Positions 18,621 through 25,868 of a stretch of DNA of 64,000 nucleotides are shown one piece after another (positions within the stretch are counted from its first letter, which is position 1; every line of letters begins with the position of its first letter). Origin of the DNA: Hydrogenophaga sp. RAC07. Its GTDB lineage: Bacteria > Pseudomonadota > Gammaproteobacteria > Burkholderiales > Burkholderiaceae_C. The position numbers and the translations under genes were made by a program. The stretch covers positions 558,001 through 622,000 of the forward strand of contig NZ_CP016449.1 in NCBI RefSeq assembly GCF_001713375.1. The letters are read 5' to 3'. The notes beneath the pieces were generated by a model. The model ran no database searches. It was not told the origin of the DNA and saw only the letters and a program-made list of their open reading frames with translations.

Positions 18621-19403
18621 GTGAAGGCCGGCGCCAACGCCGCAGCGCTCAAGCGGCGCACTCCGCAAACACTGCCCGAGGTCACGATCTCCGAAGACAG
18701 CGAAGTGCGCTTCCTGCACCTGGGAACCGAATGGATCCAGGGCTCCATGCTGCTGGATGCACCGTTCGACATCGAGCTCGACTACGTTCAACGCATGATG
18801 GCCTGGCTGCTGTTCGTGGAGCCCGACTCGGTCGGCAAACGCCGCGCCCTGCAGCTCGGCCTGGGGTCCGCCGCGCTCACCAAGTTCTGTTTCAAGAAAC
18901 TGCGCATGGACACCACCGCCATCGAGATCAACCCGCAGGTCGTGACCGTGTGCCGCAGCTGGTTCAAGCTGCCCGCCGATGGCCCCAAGCTGCGCGTGGT
19001 GCTCGCCGACGCGGGGGAAGAGATCCGCCGTGCCGACCACCTGGGCGCCTACGACGCGCTGCAGGTGGACCTGTACGACCACGAAGCCGCCGCGCCCGTG
19101 CTCGACAGCCCCGACTTTTACGCCGACTGCCGCAACGCGCTGACCGACGACGGTTGCCTCACCGTCAACCTGTTTGGCCGCGATGCGAGCTACGAGCGCT
19201 CGCTGCAAAGTCTGTGCGCCGCCTTTGGTGACGACGCCGTGTGGGCCTTCAAGCCCACGCGCGAGGGCAACACCGTGGTGCTCGCCCAGCGCACGCCCCA
19301 CCGGCCCACGCGCATGCAGTTGCTGGCCCGGGCCGAGGCTGTGCAGGAACGCTGGGGCCTGCCCGCTGTGAAGTGGATGAAGCTGTTCAAACCGGTGGCC
19401 TGA
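18621..19403 (+). CDS. Spermidine-synthase-like methyltransferase-fold protein
   Basis: The 260-residue protein has a Rossmann-type core resembling polyamine aminopropyltransferases: ALQLGLGSAALTKF as the nucleotide-binding glycine loop (about residue 75), the acidic AIEINPQVV and LADAGEEI, and QVDLYDH. The N-terminal beta-strand part (FLHLGTEWIQGSM) also fits this fold, but the polyamine-binding residues of true spermidine synthases cannot be confirmed, so the substrate is open. The only usable start is a GTG at 18621. The orphan GspE-type ATPase follows 17 bases after its stop, so both are probably one transcript. Confidence 0.7.
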   Translation: MKAGANAAALKRRTPQTLPEVTISEDSEVRFLHLGTEWIQGSMLLDAPFDIELDYVQRMMAWLLFVEPDSVGKRRALQLGLGSAALTKFCFKKLRMDTTAIEINPQVVTVCRSWFKLPADGPKLRVVLADAGEEIRRADHLGAYDALQVDLYDHEAAAPVLDSPDFYADCRNALTDDGCLTVNLFGRDASYERSLQSLCAAFGDDAVWAFKPTREGNTVVLAQRTPHRPTRMQLLARAEAVQERWGLPAVKWMKLFKPVA

Positions 19404-19420
19404 CAAACGCAGAGACACGC

Positions 19421-21235
19421 ATGAAACACCCGAACAAGACCCCTGGCGCCATCGATCCCGTCGGTCCGCTTGACTGGCGCACGCTGGTGCAGTGGTTGCT
19501 GGACGATGGTGTGATCAGCGGTGCCGAGGCCGAGCGCACGGTGGCGCGCTGCGCTTCGGCGCACAGCGCGCAGCACCCGCTGCAGCGCCTGTCGGTGGTG
19601 GCCATGGCGCGCAAGGCCGACAGCCATGTGCTCGACGTGGAGATGCTCACCCAGTGGTTGGCCAAGCGCAGCGGGCTGGAGTACATGCGCATCGATCCGC
19701 TCAAGGTCGATGTGGGCAAGGTGGCGGATGTGATGAGCGCGGCCTATGCCGAGCGCCACAAGGTGTTGCCGGTGCAGGTGAGCCCGACCGAGGTGGTGGT
19801 GGCCACGGCCGAGCCCTTTGTTCGCGACTGGGTGCCCGAGGTGGAGCGCCAGACGCGGCGCAGCGTGCGTCTGGTGCTGGCCAGCCCGCAGGCCATCAAC
19901 AGTTTCACCGCCGAGTTTTTTGCGCTGGCCAAGTCGGTGCGCGCGGCCAGCAAGAGTGGTGGTGGCAGCGGCGGTTTCGGCAGCTTCGAACAACTGGTCG
20001 AGCTGGGCAAGGCCAACAAACAGCTCGACGCCAACGACCAGGGTGTCGTGCAGGTGGTGGACTGGTTGTGGCAGTACGCCTTTGACCAGCGCGCCAGCGA
20101 CATCCACCTGGAGCCGCGGCGCGAGCAGGGCGTGATCCGTTTCCGCATCGACGGCGTGCTGCACCCGGTCTACCAGATGCCGATCGGGGTGCTCACCGCC
20201 ATGACGGCGCGCATCAAACTGCTCGGGCGCATGGACGTGGTGGAACGCCGCCGCCCGCAGGACGGCCGCATCAAGACGCTGCGCCCCGGGGTCGCGGGTG
20301 CGCGGGGTGAAGAGGTGGAGATGCGCCTGTCCACGCTGCCCACGGCGTTTGGTGAAAAACTCGTCATGCGCATCTTCGACCCCGAGTCGACCGTGAAGGA
20401 CCTGAGCGCGCTGGGCTTTGCCGCGCACGATGCGCTGCGCTGGGAGGCGCTGACCAAACACCCGCACGGCATCGTGCTCGTGACCGGGCCCACCGGCTCG
20501 GGCAAGACCACCACGCTCTACGCCACGCTCAAGCGCCTGGCCACCGAGGAGGTCAACGTGAGCACGGTGGAAGATCCGATCGAGATGATCGAGCCGGCCT
20601 TCAACCAGACCCAGGTGCAGACCCACCTCGATCTGGACTTTGCGCAGGGCCTGCGCGCGCTCATGCGGCAGGACCCGGACATCATCATGGTGGGCGAGGT
20701 GCGCGACCTCGCCACCGCCGAAATGGCCGTGCAGGCCGCGCTCACCGGGCACCTGGTGTTCACCACGCTGCACACCAACGACGCACCCTCGGCCATCATG
20801 CGGTTGATGGAGCTGGGCATTCCGCCCTACCTCATCAACGCCACCGTGCTGGGTGTGCTCGCGCAGCGCCTGGTGCGCACGCTCTGCCCGGCCTGCAAGA
20901 CGCAGCAGGACAAGGCCACAGCCGCCACCTCGCGCGAGTCGCTGGCCGAACTGGTCAAGCCGTGGCAGATCAGCGGCAGCTACCGGCCCTACGAGCCCGT
21001 GGGCTGTGTCGATTGCCGCATGACCGGTTTTCGCGGTCGCATGGGGCTGTACGAGCTGCTCACGGTCACCGAATCGTTCAAGGACAAGGTCAGCCGCGAA
21101 CCGCGCCTGGACGTGTTGCGCAAGCAGGCCGTGGCCGACGGCATGCGCCCGCTGCGCCTGGCCGGCGCCATGCGCGTGGCCGAGGGCCTGACCACCATGG
21201 ACGAGGTGCTGGCCTGCACGCCACCCGTCCAGTGA
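19421..21235 (+). CDS. GspE/PilB-family secretion ATPase (orphan)
   Basis: The 604-residue protein has an N-terminal MshEN/GspE-N-like domain (about residues 20-165), then a type II secretion/type IV pilus ATPase core: SDIHLEPRR, Walker A GPTGSGKTT near residue 355, the Asp box VEDPIE, Walker B-like DPDIIMVGEVRD and the His box GHLVFTTLHTND. A tetracysteine zinc site is formed by CPAC and CVDC near 489 and 530. A GSGGFGS linker at about 190 separates the halves. No pilin, secretin or inner-membrane partner is visible, so it is either a dispersed pilus motor or an adapted ATPase. Confidence 0.85.
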   Translation: MKHPNKTPGAIDPVGPLDWRTLVQWLLDDGVISGAEAERTVARCASAHSAQHPLQRLSVVAMARKADSHVLDVEMLTQWLAKRSGLEYMRIDPLKVDVGKVADVMSAAYAERHKVLPVQVSPTEVVVATAEPFVRDWVPEVERQTRRSVRLVLASPQAINSFTAEFFALAKSVRAASKSGGGSGGFGSFEQLVELGKANKQLDANDQGVVQVVDWLWQYAFDQRASDIHLEPRREQGVIRFRIDGVLHPVYQMPIGVLTAMTARIKLLGRMDVVERRRPQDGRIKTLRPGVAGARGEEVEMRLSTLPTAFGEKLVMRIFDPESTVKDLSALGFAAHDALRWEALTKHPHGIVLVTGPTGSGKTTTLYATLKRLATEEVNVSTVEDPIEMIEPAFNQTQVQTHLDLDFAQGLRALMRQDPDIIMVGEVRDLATAEMAVQAALTGHLVFTTLHTNDAPSAIMRLMELGIPPYLINATVLGVLAQRLVRTLCPACKTQQDKATAATSRESLAELVKPWQISGSYRPYEPVGCVDCRMTGFRGRMGLYELLTVTESFKDKVSREPRLDVLRKQAVADGMRPLRLAGAMRVAEGLTTMDEVLACTPPVQ

Positions 21236-21250
21236 GGTCGTCCACGGGCG

Positions 21251-21640
21251 TCAGTCGTGGCCGAGGCCGTGTCTGAACTGCTCGGCGGCGTCGATCAAAT
21301 CCCACAATTCGTGCCCCAGCGCATCGGCGTCGATGTCGATGTCCACCACGCGCTGGTACACCGCCGCGTTTTCGGCGGGCTCGATGCCCAGGCGGTCGCT
21401 GTCGGCCAGGCGTGTGTTGGCCAGCAGCAAGGCCTCGCACAGGGCCGCGCGCGGTCCGCTGTGGCGGGGCAGGGTGCAGAGGTGCGCCTGCATCACCAGC
21501 GTGGGTTCACCGTCGCGCGGGCGCAGCACGACCTGCGTGTCGTTCACGCGCAGCACGGTCGGTCCTTTGGGCGATTCGGTGAAGGTCTTGAGCAGGGTGT
21601 TGATGTGATCGGTGTTGCGAATGCGGTGTTCTGAAGGCAT
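21251..21640 (-). CDS. Conserved hypothetical small protein
   Basis: The 129-residue acidic cytoplasmic protein has no signal or membrane helix. Its layout, with early HINTLLKTF, central GEPTLVMQAHLCTLP and long C-terminal helices, faintly recalls single-domain chaperones of the CesT fold, but I cannot support that call. The ATG at 21640 is preceded by AGGGAC about 7 bases upstream on its strand, which decides it over a farther in-frame start. It is convergent with the GspE-type gene, and a perfect 11-base inverted repeat lies about 100 bases upstream of its start. Confidence 0.55.
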   Translation of the reverse strand: MPSEHRIRNTDHINTLLKTFTESPKGPTVLRVNDTQVVLRPRDGEPTLVMQAHLCTLPRHSGPRAALCEALLLANTRLADSDRLGIEPAENAAVYQRVVDIDIDADALGHELWDLIDAAEQFRHGLGHD

Positions 21641-21737
21641 GGGCAGTCCCTGTGAAACATGGGCGGTGCAGCCGGACGCATGGCGTCGGGCAGGCTGTTC
21701 CAAAGGTTAGGGAGTTGCCGGCCGCGTGGATCGGCGG

Positions 21738-21765
21738 GCATGACTTCATCAGCGTGAAGTCATGC
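21738..21765. promoter_or_regulatory. Perfect 11-base inverted repeat in a divergent gap
   Basis: GCATGACTTCA and TGAAGTCATGC are separated by 6 bases. No T tract follows, so it looks more like a dimeric operator than a terminator. It lies between the hypothetical gene (start 21640, minus) and the EamA gene (start 21848, plus) and could act on either. Confidence 0.45.
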
Positions 21766-21835
21766 GTGCGACACGAGCGCCTGCGGGATCGGCGTGAGGC
21801 CGGCCCTGTGGTCTGACCGGTTGTTGCCCCATGCC

Positions 21836-21841
21836 GATAAT
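21836..21841 (+). promoter_or_regulatory. -10-like GATAAT 6 bases before a start codon
   Basis: GATAAT ends 6 bases before the ATG at 21848. With a 17-base spacer the -35 position reads CTGACC (4 of 6 to consensus). Use of this promoter would give a leaderless or nearly leaderless mRNA for the EamA exporter. Confidence 0.45.
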
Positions 21842-21847
21842 CGAGCG

Positions 21848-22765
21848 ATGCGCGCCGCCCCCACCCCTCACCTCGCCACCGGATTGATGCTCGCGGCCGC
21901 CGGCTCTATCGCGTTCAGTGGCAAGGCCATCATCGTGAAACTGGCGTACCGCCACGGTGTGGACGCGGTCACGCTGATCATGTACCGCATGCTGTTTGCG
22001 CTGCCGCTGTTTCTGGCGCTGGCGTGGTGGGCCACCTACCGGCAGGCTGGCGGACGCAAGCCACCGCTTTCGCGAGACGACTGGCTGGGCATCGTGGGCT
22101 TGGGCTTCACCGGTTATTACCTCGCCAGCTTTCTGGATTTCTGGGGCTTGCAGTACATCACCGCCAGCCTGGAGCGGCTCATCCTGTACCTCAACCCCAC
22201 GCTGGTGCTGGTGCTGGGCTGGGTGCTCTACAAGCGCCGCATCACGCGCCTGCAGGCGCTGGCCATGGCCGTGAGTTATGGCGGTGTGCTGGTGGTGTTC
22301 GGACACGAGGCCGGCCTGCAGGGGCCCGACGCGTTGCTGGGTGCAGCGCTGGTGTTCGGCAGTGCCATCAGCTACGCGATCTACCTGGTCTACAGCGGTG
22401 AACTCGTGCAGCGCCTGGGCTCGCTGCGGCTGGTGGGCCTGGCCACCAGCGTGGCTTGCGTGTTGTGTCTGGTGCAGTTCGTGTTGTTGCGGCCCATGAG
22501 CGCCGCGCTGGTGGCGCCCGAGGTGATCTGGCTCTCGGTGCTCAACGCCACGCTGTGCACCTTTGCGCCGGTGCTCATGGTGATGATGGCGATCGAGCGC
22601 ATCGGCTCGGGGCTGGCGGCGCAAACCGGCATGGTCGGCCCCATGTCGACCATCGTCATGGGTGTGGTGATTCTGGGTGAGCCGTTCAACGGCTGGATCG
22701 TGGTGGGCACGGTGCTCGTGCTCTCGGGTGTGTTTCTGGTGACGCGCTTCGGCCGCGCCAATTGA
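21848..22765 (+). CDS. EamA/DMT-family membrane exporter
   Basis: The 305-residue protein shows about ten hydrophobic helices in two EamA repeats (about residues 8-140 and 155-300), with GSIAFSGKAIIVKLAYR in the first and typical SLERLILYLNPTLVLVLGW. DMT transporters of this kind export metabolites or take up small solutes; substrate is unknown. The gene lies 22 bases upstream of an SDR gene on the same strand. No ribosome site is evident before its ATG, and GATAAT lies 6 bases before it. Confidence 0.88.
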   Translation: MRAAPTPHLATGLMLAAAGSIAFSGKAIIVKLAYRHGVDAVTLIMYRMLFALPLFLALAWWATYRQAGGRKPPLSRDDWLGIVGLGFTGYYLASFLDFWGLQYITASLERLILYLNPTLVLVLGWVLYKRRITRLQALAMAVSYGGVLVVFGHEAGLQGPDALLGAALVFGSAISYAIYLVYSGELVQRLGSLRLVGLATSVACVLCLVQFVLLRPMSAALVAPEVIWLSVLNATLCTFAPVLMVMMAIERIGSGLAAQTGMVGPMSTIVMGVVILGEPFNGWIVVGTVLVLSGVFLVTRFGRAN

Positions 22766-22787
22766 TTTTTTTTTCAGGAGACTTTTC

Positions 22788-23585
22788 ATGGATCTGGGTA
22801 TCAAGGGCAAATGGGCGCTGGTGTGTGGCGCGAGCAAGGGCCTGGGGCTGGGCTGCGCGCAGGCGCTGGCGGCCGAGGGCGCGCACGTGGTGATGGTGGC
22901 GCGCGGCGCGCGCGACCTGGAAGCCGCCGGGCAGGCGCTGCAAGCCGCGGTGCCGGGCGTGACGGTGCTCACCGTGGCGGCCGACATCACCACGCCTGAG
23001 GGTCGCGCGGCGGCGCTGTCGGTGGCGGGTGGTCCCGGCACGGCGTTCGACATCGTGGTCAACAACGCGGGCGGCCCGCCCCCCGGCGACTTCCGCGCCT
23101 GGGACCGCGACGTGTGGATCAAGGCCATCGACGCCAACATGCTCACGCCCATCGAGCTCATCAAGGCCACGGTGGACGGCATGGCGCAGCGCGGCTTTGG
23201 TCGCATCGTCAACATCACCTCGGGCGCGGTGAAGGCACCGATCGACATCCTGGGGCTGTCCAACGGTGCGCGCAGTGGCCTGACGGGTTTTGTGGCCGGC
23301 GTTGCGCGCAGCCCGCTGGCCGCGCAAGGCGTGACAGTCAACAACCTCCTGCCCGGCGCCTTCGACACCGACCGCCTCAAGACCACGCTGGCCGGCGCCG
23401 CCGAAAAGACGGGCCAGTCGGTGGACGCCATTGCCGACGCGCGCCGCAAAGGCATTCCGGCCAAACGCTTCGGCACCTCGGAAGAATTCGGTGCGATCTG
23501 CGCGTTCCTCTGCAGCGTGCACGCGGGCTACATCACCGGTCAGAACGTGCTGGCCGATGGTGGGGCCTACCCGGGCACGTTCTGA
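22788..23585 (+). CDS. SDR-family protein lacking the canonical Tyr-Lys catalytic pair
   Basis: The 265-residue protein has the SDR cofactor loop GASKGLGLG, the VNNAGG motif and a conserved Ser in NITSGAVK. Where classical SDRs have YxxxK, this sequence reads LSNGARSGLTGF, so Tyr aligns with Ser and Lys with Arg. A subfamily labelled 3-oxoacyl-ACP reductase or SDR oxidoreductase shares this feature; whether it is catalytic is uncertain. The C-terminus IPAKRFGTSEEFGAICAFL is SDR-like. A strong AGGAGAC lies before the ATG. It follows the EamA gene by 22 bases, and family B repeat copy 2 follows its stop. Confidence 0.85.
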   Translation: MDLGIKGKWALVCGASKGLGLGCAQALAAEGAHVVMVARGARDLEAAGQALQAAVPGVTVLTVAADITTPEGRAAALSVAGGPGTAFDIVVNNAGGPPPGDFRAWDRDVWIKAIDANMLTPIELIKATVDGMAQRGFGRIVNITSGAVKAPIDILGLSNGARSGLTGFVAGVARSPLAAQGVTVNNLLPGAFDTDRLKTTLAGAAEKTGQSVDAIADARRKGIPAKRFGTSEEFGAICAFLCSVHAGYITGQNVLADGGAYPGTF

Positions 23586-23592
23586 GGATTGC

Positions 23593-23671
23593 GATCCGGC
23601 GCCGGGCCGCCCCAAGCCGGATCAGCCCCCTCGGGGGGCAGCGGACCTCGCGAAGCGGGGGAGCGTGGGGG
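23593..23671 (+). repeat. Dispersed hairpin element, family B copy 2
   Basis: Arms GATCCGGC (23593-23600) and GCCGGATC (23616-23623) enclose the same 15-base loop as copy 1, GCCGGGCCGCCCCAA. The GCCCCC-TC-GGGGGGC hairpin (23625-23639) and the tail ending GGAGCGTGGGGG are also shared. It fills the gap between convergent SDR and EamA genes. Confidence 0.8.
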
Positions 23672-23673
23672 CA

Positions 23674-24609
23674 CTAGCGCCGTGACGACACCAGAATCCC
23701 GCCCACGATCAGCACAAAGCCGGCCAGGTGGTAGAGCTGGGGCGGCTCGCGCAGCAGCGTGGCCGACATCAGCGCGGCGAACAGCGGCGTGAGGTTGGAA
23801 AACACGCTGGCCGTGGCCGGGCCCACGCGGGCCACGGCCGCGCCCCAGCTGCGGTAGGCCAGCAGCGACGGGCCCACCGCCACGAACACCAGGCCGGCCA
23901 CCAGCGGCCAACCCCATTGAATGGCGCTTTCGCCCGCTGGCAACGCGGGCATGGTGAGCCATTCCCCGCCGGTGAAGGCGGCCGACCAGAGCAGACCGAA
24001 GACCATCTGGGCCAGCAGGAAGGCGGCCCAGTCGGCCTTGATGGCCGCGGGCTCGTTGGCCGGTGGGCGCGCCAGCAGCCAGCTGTACCAGGCCCAGGCC
24101 AGCGCGGCCAGCAGCACCAGCAGATCGCCCGGCACCAGCTGCACCGACAGCAAGCCACCCAGATCTCCACGTGCGATCACCACCACCACGCCGCAGAGCG
24201 ACATCAGCGCCCCCAGCGCCGCGCGCCGCGAAATGGGCACGTCGTAGAACACGCGCCCCATGATCAGCATCCACACCGGAATGCTCGACGCCACCAGCGT
24301 CACGTTGAGCGGCGTGGAGGTCTTCAGGGCCATGTACTGCAGCGAGTTGTACATGCCCACCCCCAGCAGGCCGAGCAAGGCAAAGCGCCGCCAATGCGTC
24401 CACAGGCCACTGCCCGGGCGCAACACCCAGCCCGCCACCGGCAGCAGCATGACCATGGCCAGCACCCAGCGCAGGAAATTCAGCGTGACCGGCGGCACCA
24501 CGCCCTGCATGAGGCGACCCACCACGGCGTTGCCCGCCCACATGAGCGGCGGGATCAGCAACAGGGCGATGGTGGCGGGGGTGAGGCGGTGCGGGGGCGA
24601 AGCAGACAT
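23674..24609 (-). CDS. EamA/DMT-family membrane exporter
   Basis: The 311-residue protein has ten predicted helices in two EamA halves, with LLLIPPLMWAGNAVVGRLM at the start, LNVTLVASSIPVWMLIMGR in the middle and SVFSNLTPLFAALMSATLL near the end. It is more like the RhaT/YdcZ-type amino acid or metabolite exporters than the EamA at 21.8 kb, from which it differs clearly, so the two are not a recent duplication. Substrate unknown. It is divergent from the quinone oxidoreductase gene and convergent with the SDR gene across repeat B2. Confidence 0.87.
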   Translation of the reverse strand: MSASPPHRLTPATIALLLIPPLMWAGNAVVGRLMQGVVPPVTLNFLRWVLAMVMLLPVAGWVLRPGSGLWTHWRRFALLGLLGVGMYNSLQYMALKTSTPLNVTLVASSIPVWMLIMGRVFYDVPISRRAALGALMSLCGVVVVIARGDLGGLLSVQLVPGDLLVLLAALAWAWYSWLLARPPANEPAAIKADWAAFLLAQMVFGLLWSAAFTGGEWLTMPALPAGESAIQWGWPLVAGLVFVAVGPSLLAYRSWGAAVARVGPATASVFSNLTPLFAALMSATLLREPPQLYHLAGFVLIVGGILVSSRR

Positions 24610-24734
24610 CGGCTGGACTGTAGCAACACCCACATGCCCGGTCGGGCCATGGGGGCGCTGGCCTGTCGCCCTGGCGATGCCCCGCATTCGTGGCAGCATT
24701 CGCAGGGTTTGATTCCACAACGAGGAGACCTCCC

Positions 24735-25730
24735 ATGAGCACACAAGAATCGCGCGCCGTCCGCATCCACGCCGCCGGTGGCCCCGAGCAACTGGTCATC
24801 GACACCGTGAGCGTGGGCGATCCCGGCCCGGGCCAGGTGCGCATCCGCCACCACGCCATCGGCCTGAACTACATCGACGTGTACCAGCGCAGCGGCTTGT
24901 ACCCGTTTCCCATGCCGCTCGCGCTGGGCATGGAAGGTGCCGGTGTGATCGAGGCGGTGGGCGAGGGTGTGACACACCTCAAGGCGGGCGACCGCGCCGC
25001 CTACGCGGCCAACCCGCCGGGCAGCTACTGCGATGTGCGCGTGATGCCGGCCATGAACGTGTGCCAGCTGCCCGATGCGATCGACTTCGAGACCGGTGCG
25101 GCCATGATGCTCAAGGGCCTGACCGCGCAGTACCTGCTCAAGCGCTGCAAGCCGGTGGAAGGTCTGGAGGCCGGTGATTTCGTGCTGTTCCACGCCGCGG
25201 CCGGTGGTGTGGGCCTGATCGCCTGCCAGTGGGCCAGGGCGCTGGGCCTGCAGCTGATCGGCACGGCGGGCTCGGACGACAAATGCAAGCTGGCGCTGGA
25301 GCACGGCGCCAGCCACGCCATCAACTACCGCACCGAAGACTTTGCCGCGCGTGTGAAGGAGATCACCAACGGCCAGGGCGTGAAGGTGGTCTACGACTCG
25401 GTGGGCAAGGACACGTTCGAAAAGTCACTCGACTGCCTGCGCCCCTTTGGCCTCATGGCCAGCTTCGGCAATGCGTCCGGTCCGGTGGCGCCGTTCGCAC
25501 CCGGCATCCTGGGCCCCAAGGGTTCGCTCTACATGACGCGCCAGACCCTGTTCTCGCACATCACCAGCCGCGAGCGCACCCAGGCGATGGCCGACGATCT
25601 GTTTGCGGTGGTCGAAGCCGGTCAGGTGAAGATCCGCATCGACCAGCGTTTTGCGCTGACCGATGTGCGCAAGGCGCATGAGAGTCTGGAGGCTCGTTCG
25701 ACCACGGGTTGCACGGTTTTGCTGCCCTGA
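24735..25730 (+). CDS. qor: NADPH:quinone oxidoreductase (zinc-free MDR family)
   Basis: The 331-residue medium-chain dehydrogenase/reductase lacks the zinc cysteines of alcohol dehydrogenases and shows the quinone-reductase features GLNYIDVYQRSGLYP, MLKGLTAQYLLKR and the nucleotide loop HAAAGGVGLIACQWA (about residues 155-170). It reduces quinones by NADPH in one-electron steps or serves general detoxification in the cytoplasm. GAGGAGACC lies just before the ATG, fixing the start. It is followed by a family A repeat element and then the convergent aminotransferase. Confidence 0.9.
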   Translation: MSTQESRAVRIHAAGGPEQLVIDTVSVGDPGPGQVRIRHHAIGLNYIDVYQRSGLYPFPMPLALGMEGAGVIEAVGEGVTHLKAGDRAAYAANPPGSYCDVRVMPAMNVCQLPDAIDFETGAAMMLKGLTAQYLLKRCKPVEGLEAGDFVLFHAAAGGVGLIACQWARALGLQLIGTAGSDDKCKLALEHGASHAINYRTEDFAARVKEITNGQGVKVVYDSVGKDTFEKSLDCLRPFGLMASFGNASGPVAPFAPGILGPKGSLYMTRQTLFSHITSRERTQAMADDLFAVVEAGQVKIRIDQRFALTDVRKAHESLEARSTTGCTVLLP

Positions 25731-25753
25731 GTCTTTTCGTGCCTGCGTGGTTG

Positions 25754-25859
25754 GTTGCCTTGGAACATGGGGTAACCGACTCCGCGAATGTCCCCCGCCG
25801 GCTGGTGCCGGCTCCTCCTTTGTTTCGCTGCGTCGGTTACCCAACGCTCAGCGCGCAAC
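25754..25859 (+). repeat. Structured intergenic element, family A copy 3
   Basis: The core TCCGCGAATGTCCCCC, inner stem GCCGGC-TGGT-GCCGGC and TCCTCCTTTGTTTCGCTGC lies between perfect 11-base arms (25770-25780 and 25832-25842), extended by an imperfect outer region ending in GTTGC and GCAAC. It occupies nearly all of the 138 bases between the convergent qor and aminotransferase genes. Confidence 0.83.
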
Positions 25860-25868
25860 AACCTCAAC

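Noticed and set aside
21848..24609. The two EamA exporters as a recent tandem duplication
   Set aside because: Their sequences differ throughout, they lie on opposite strands and they belong to different EamA subgroups.
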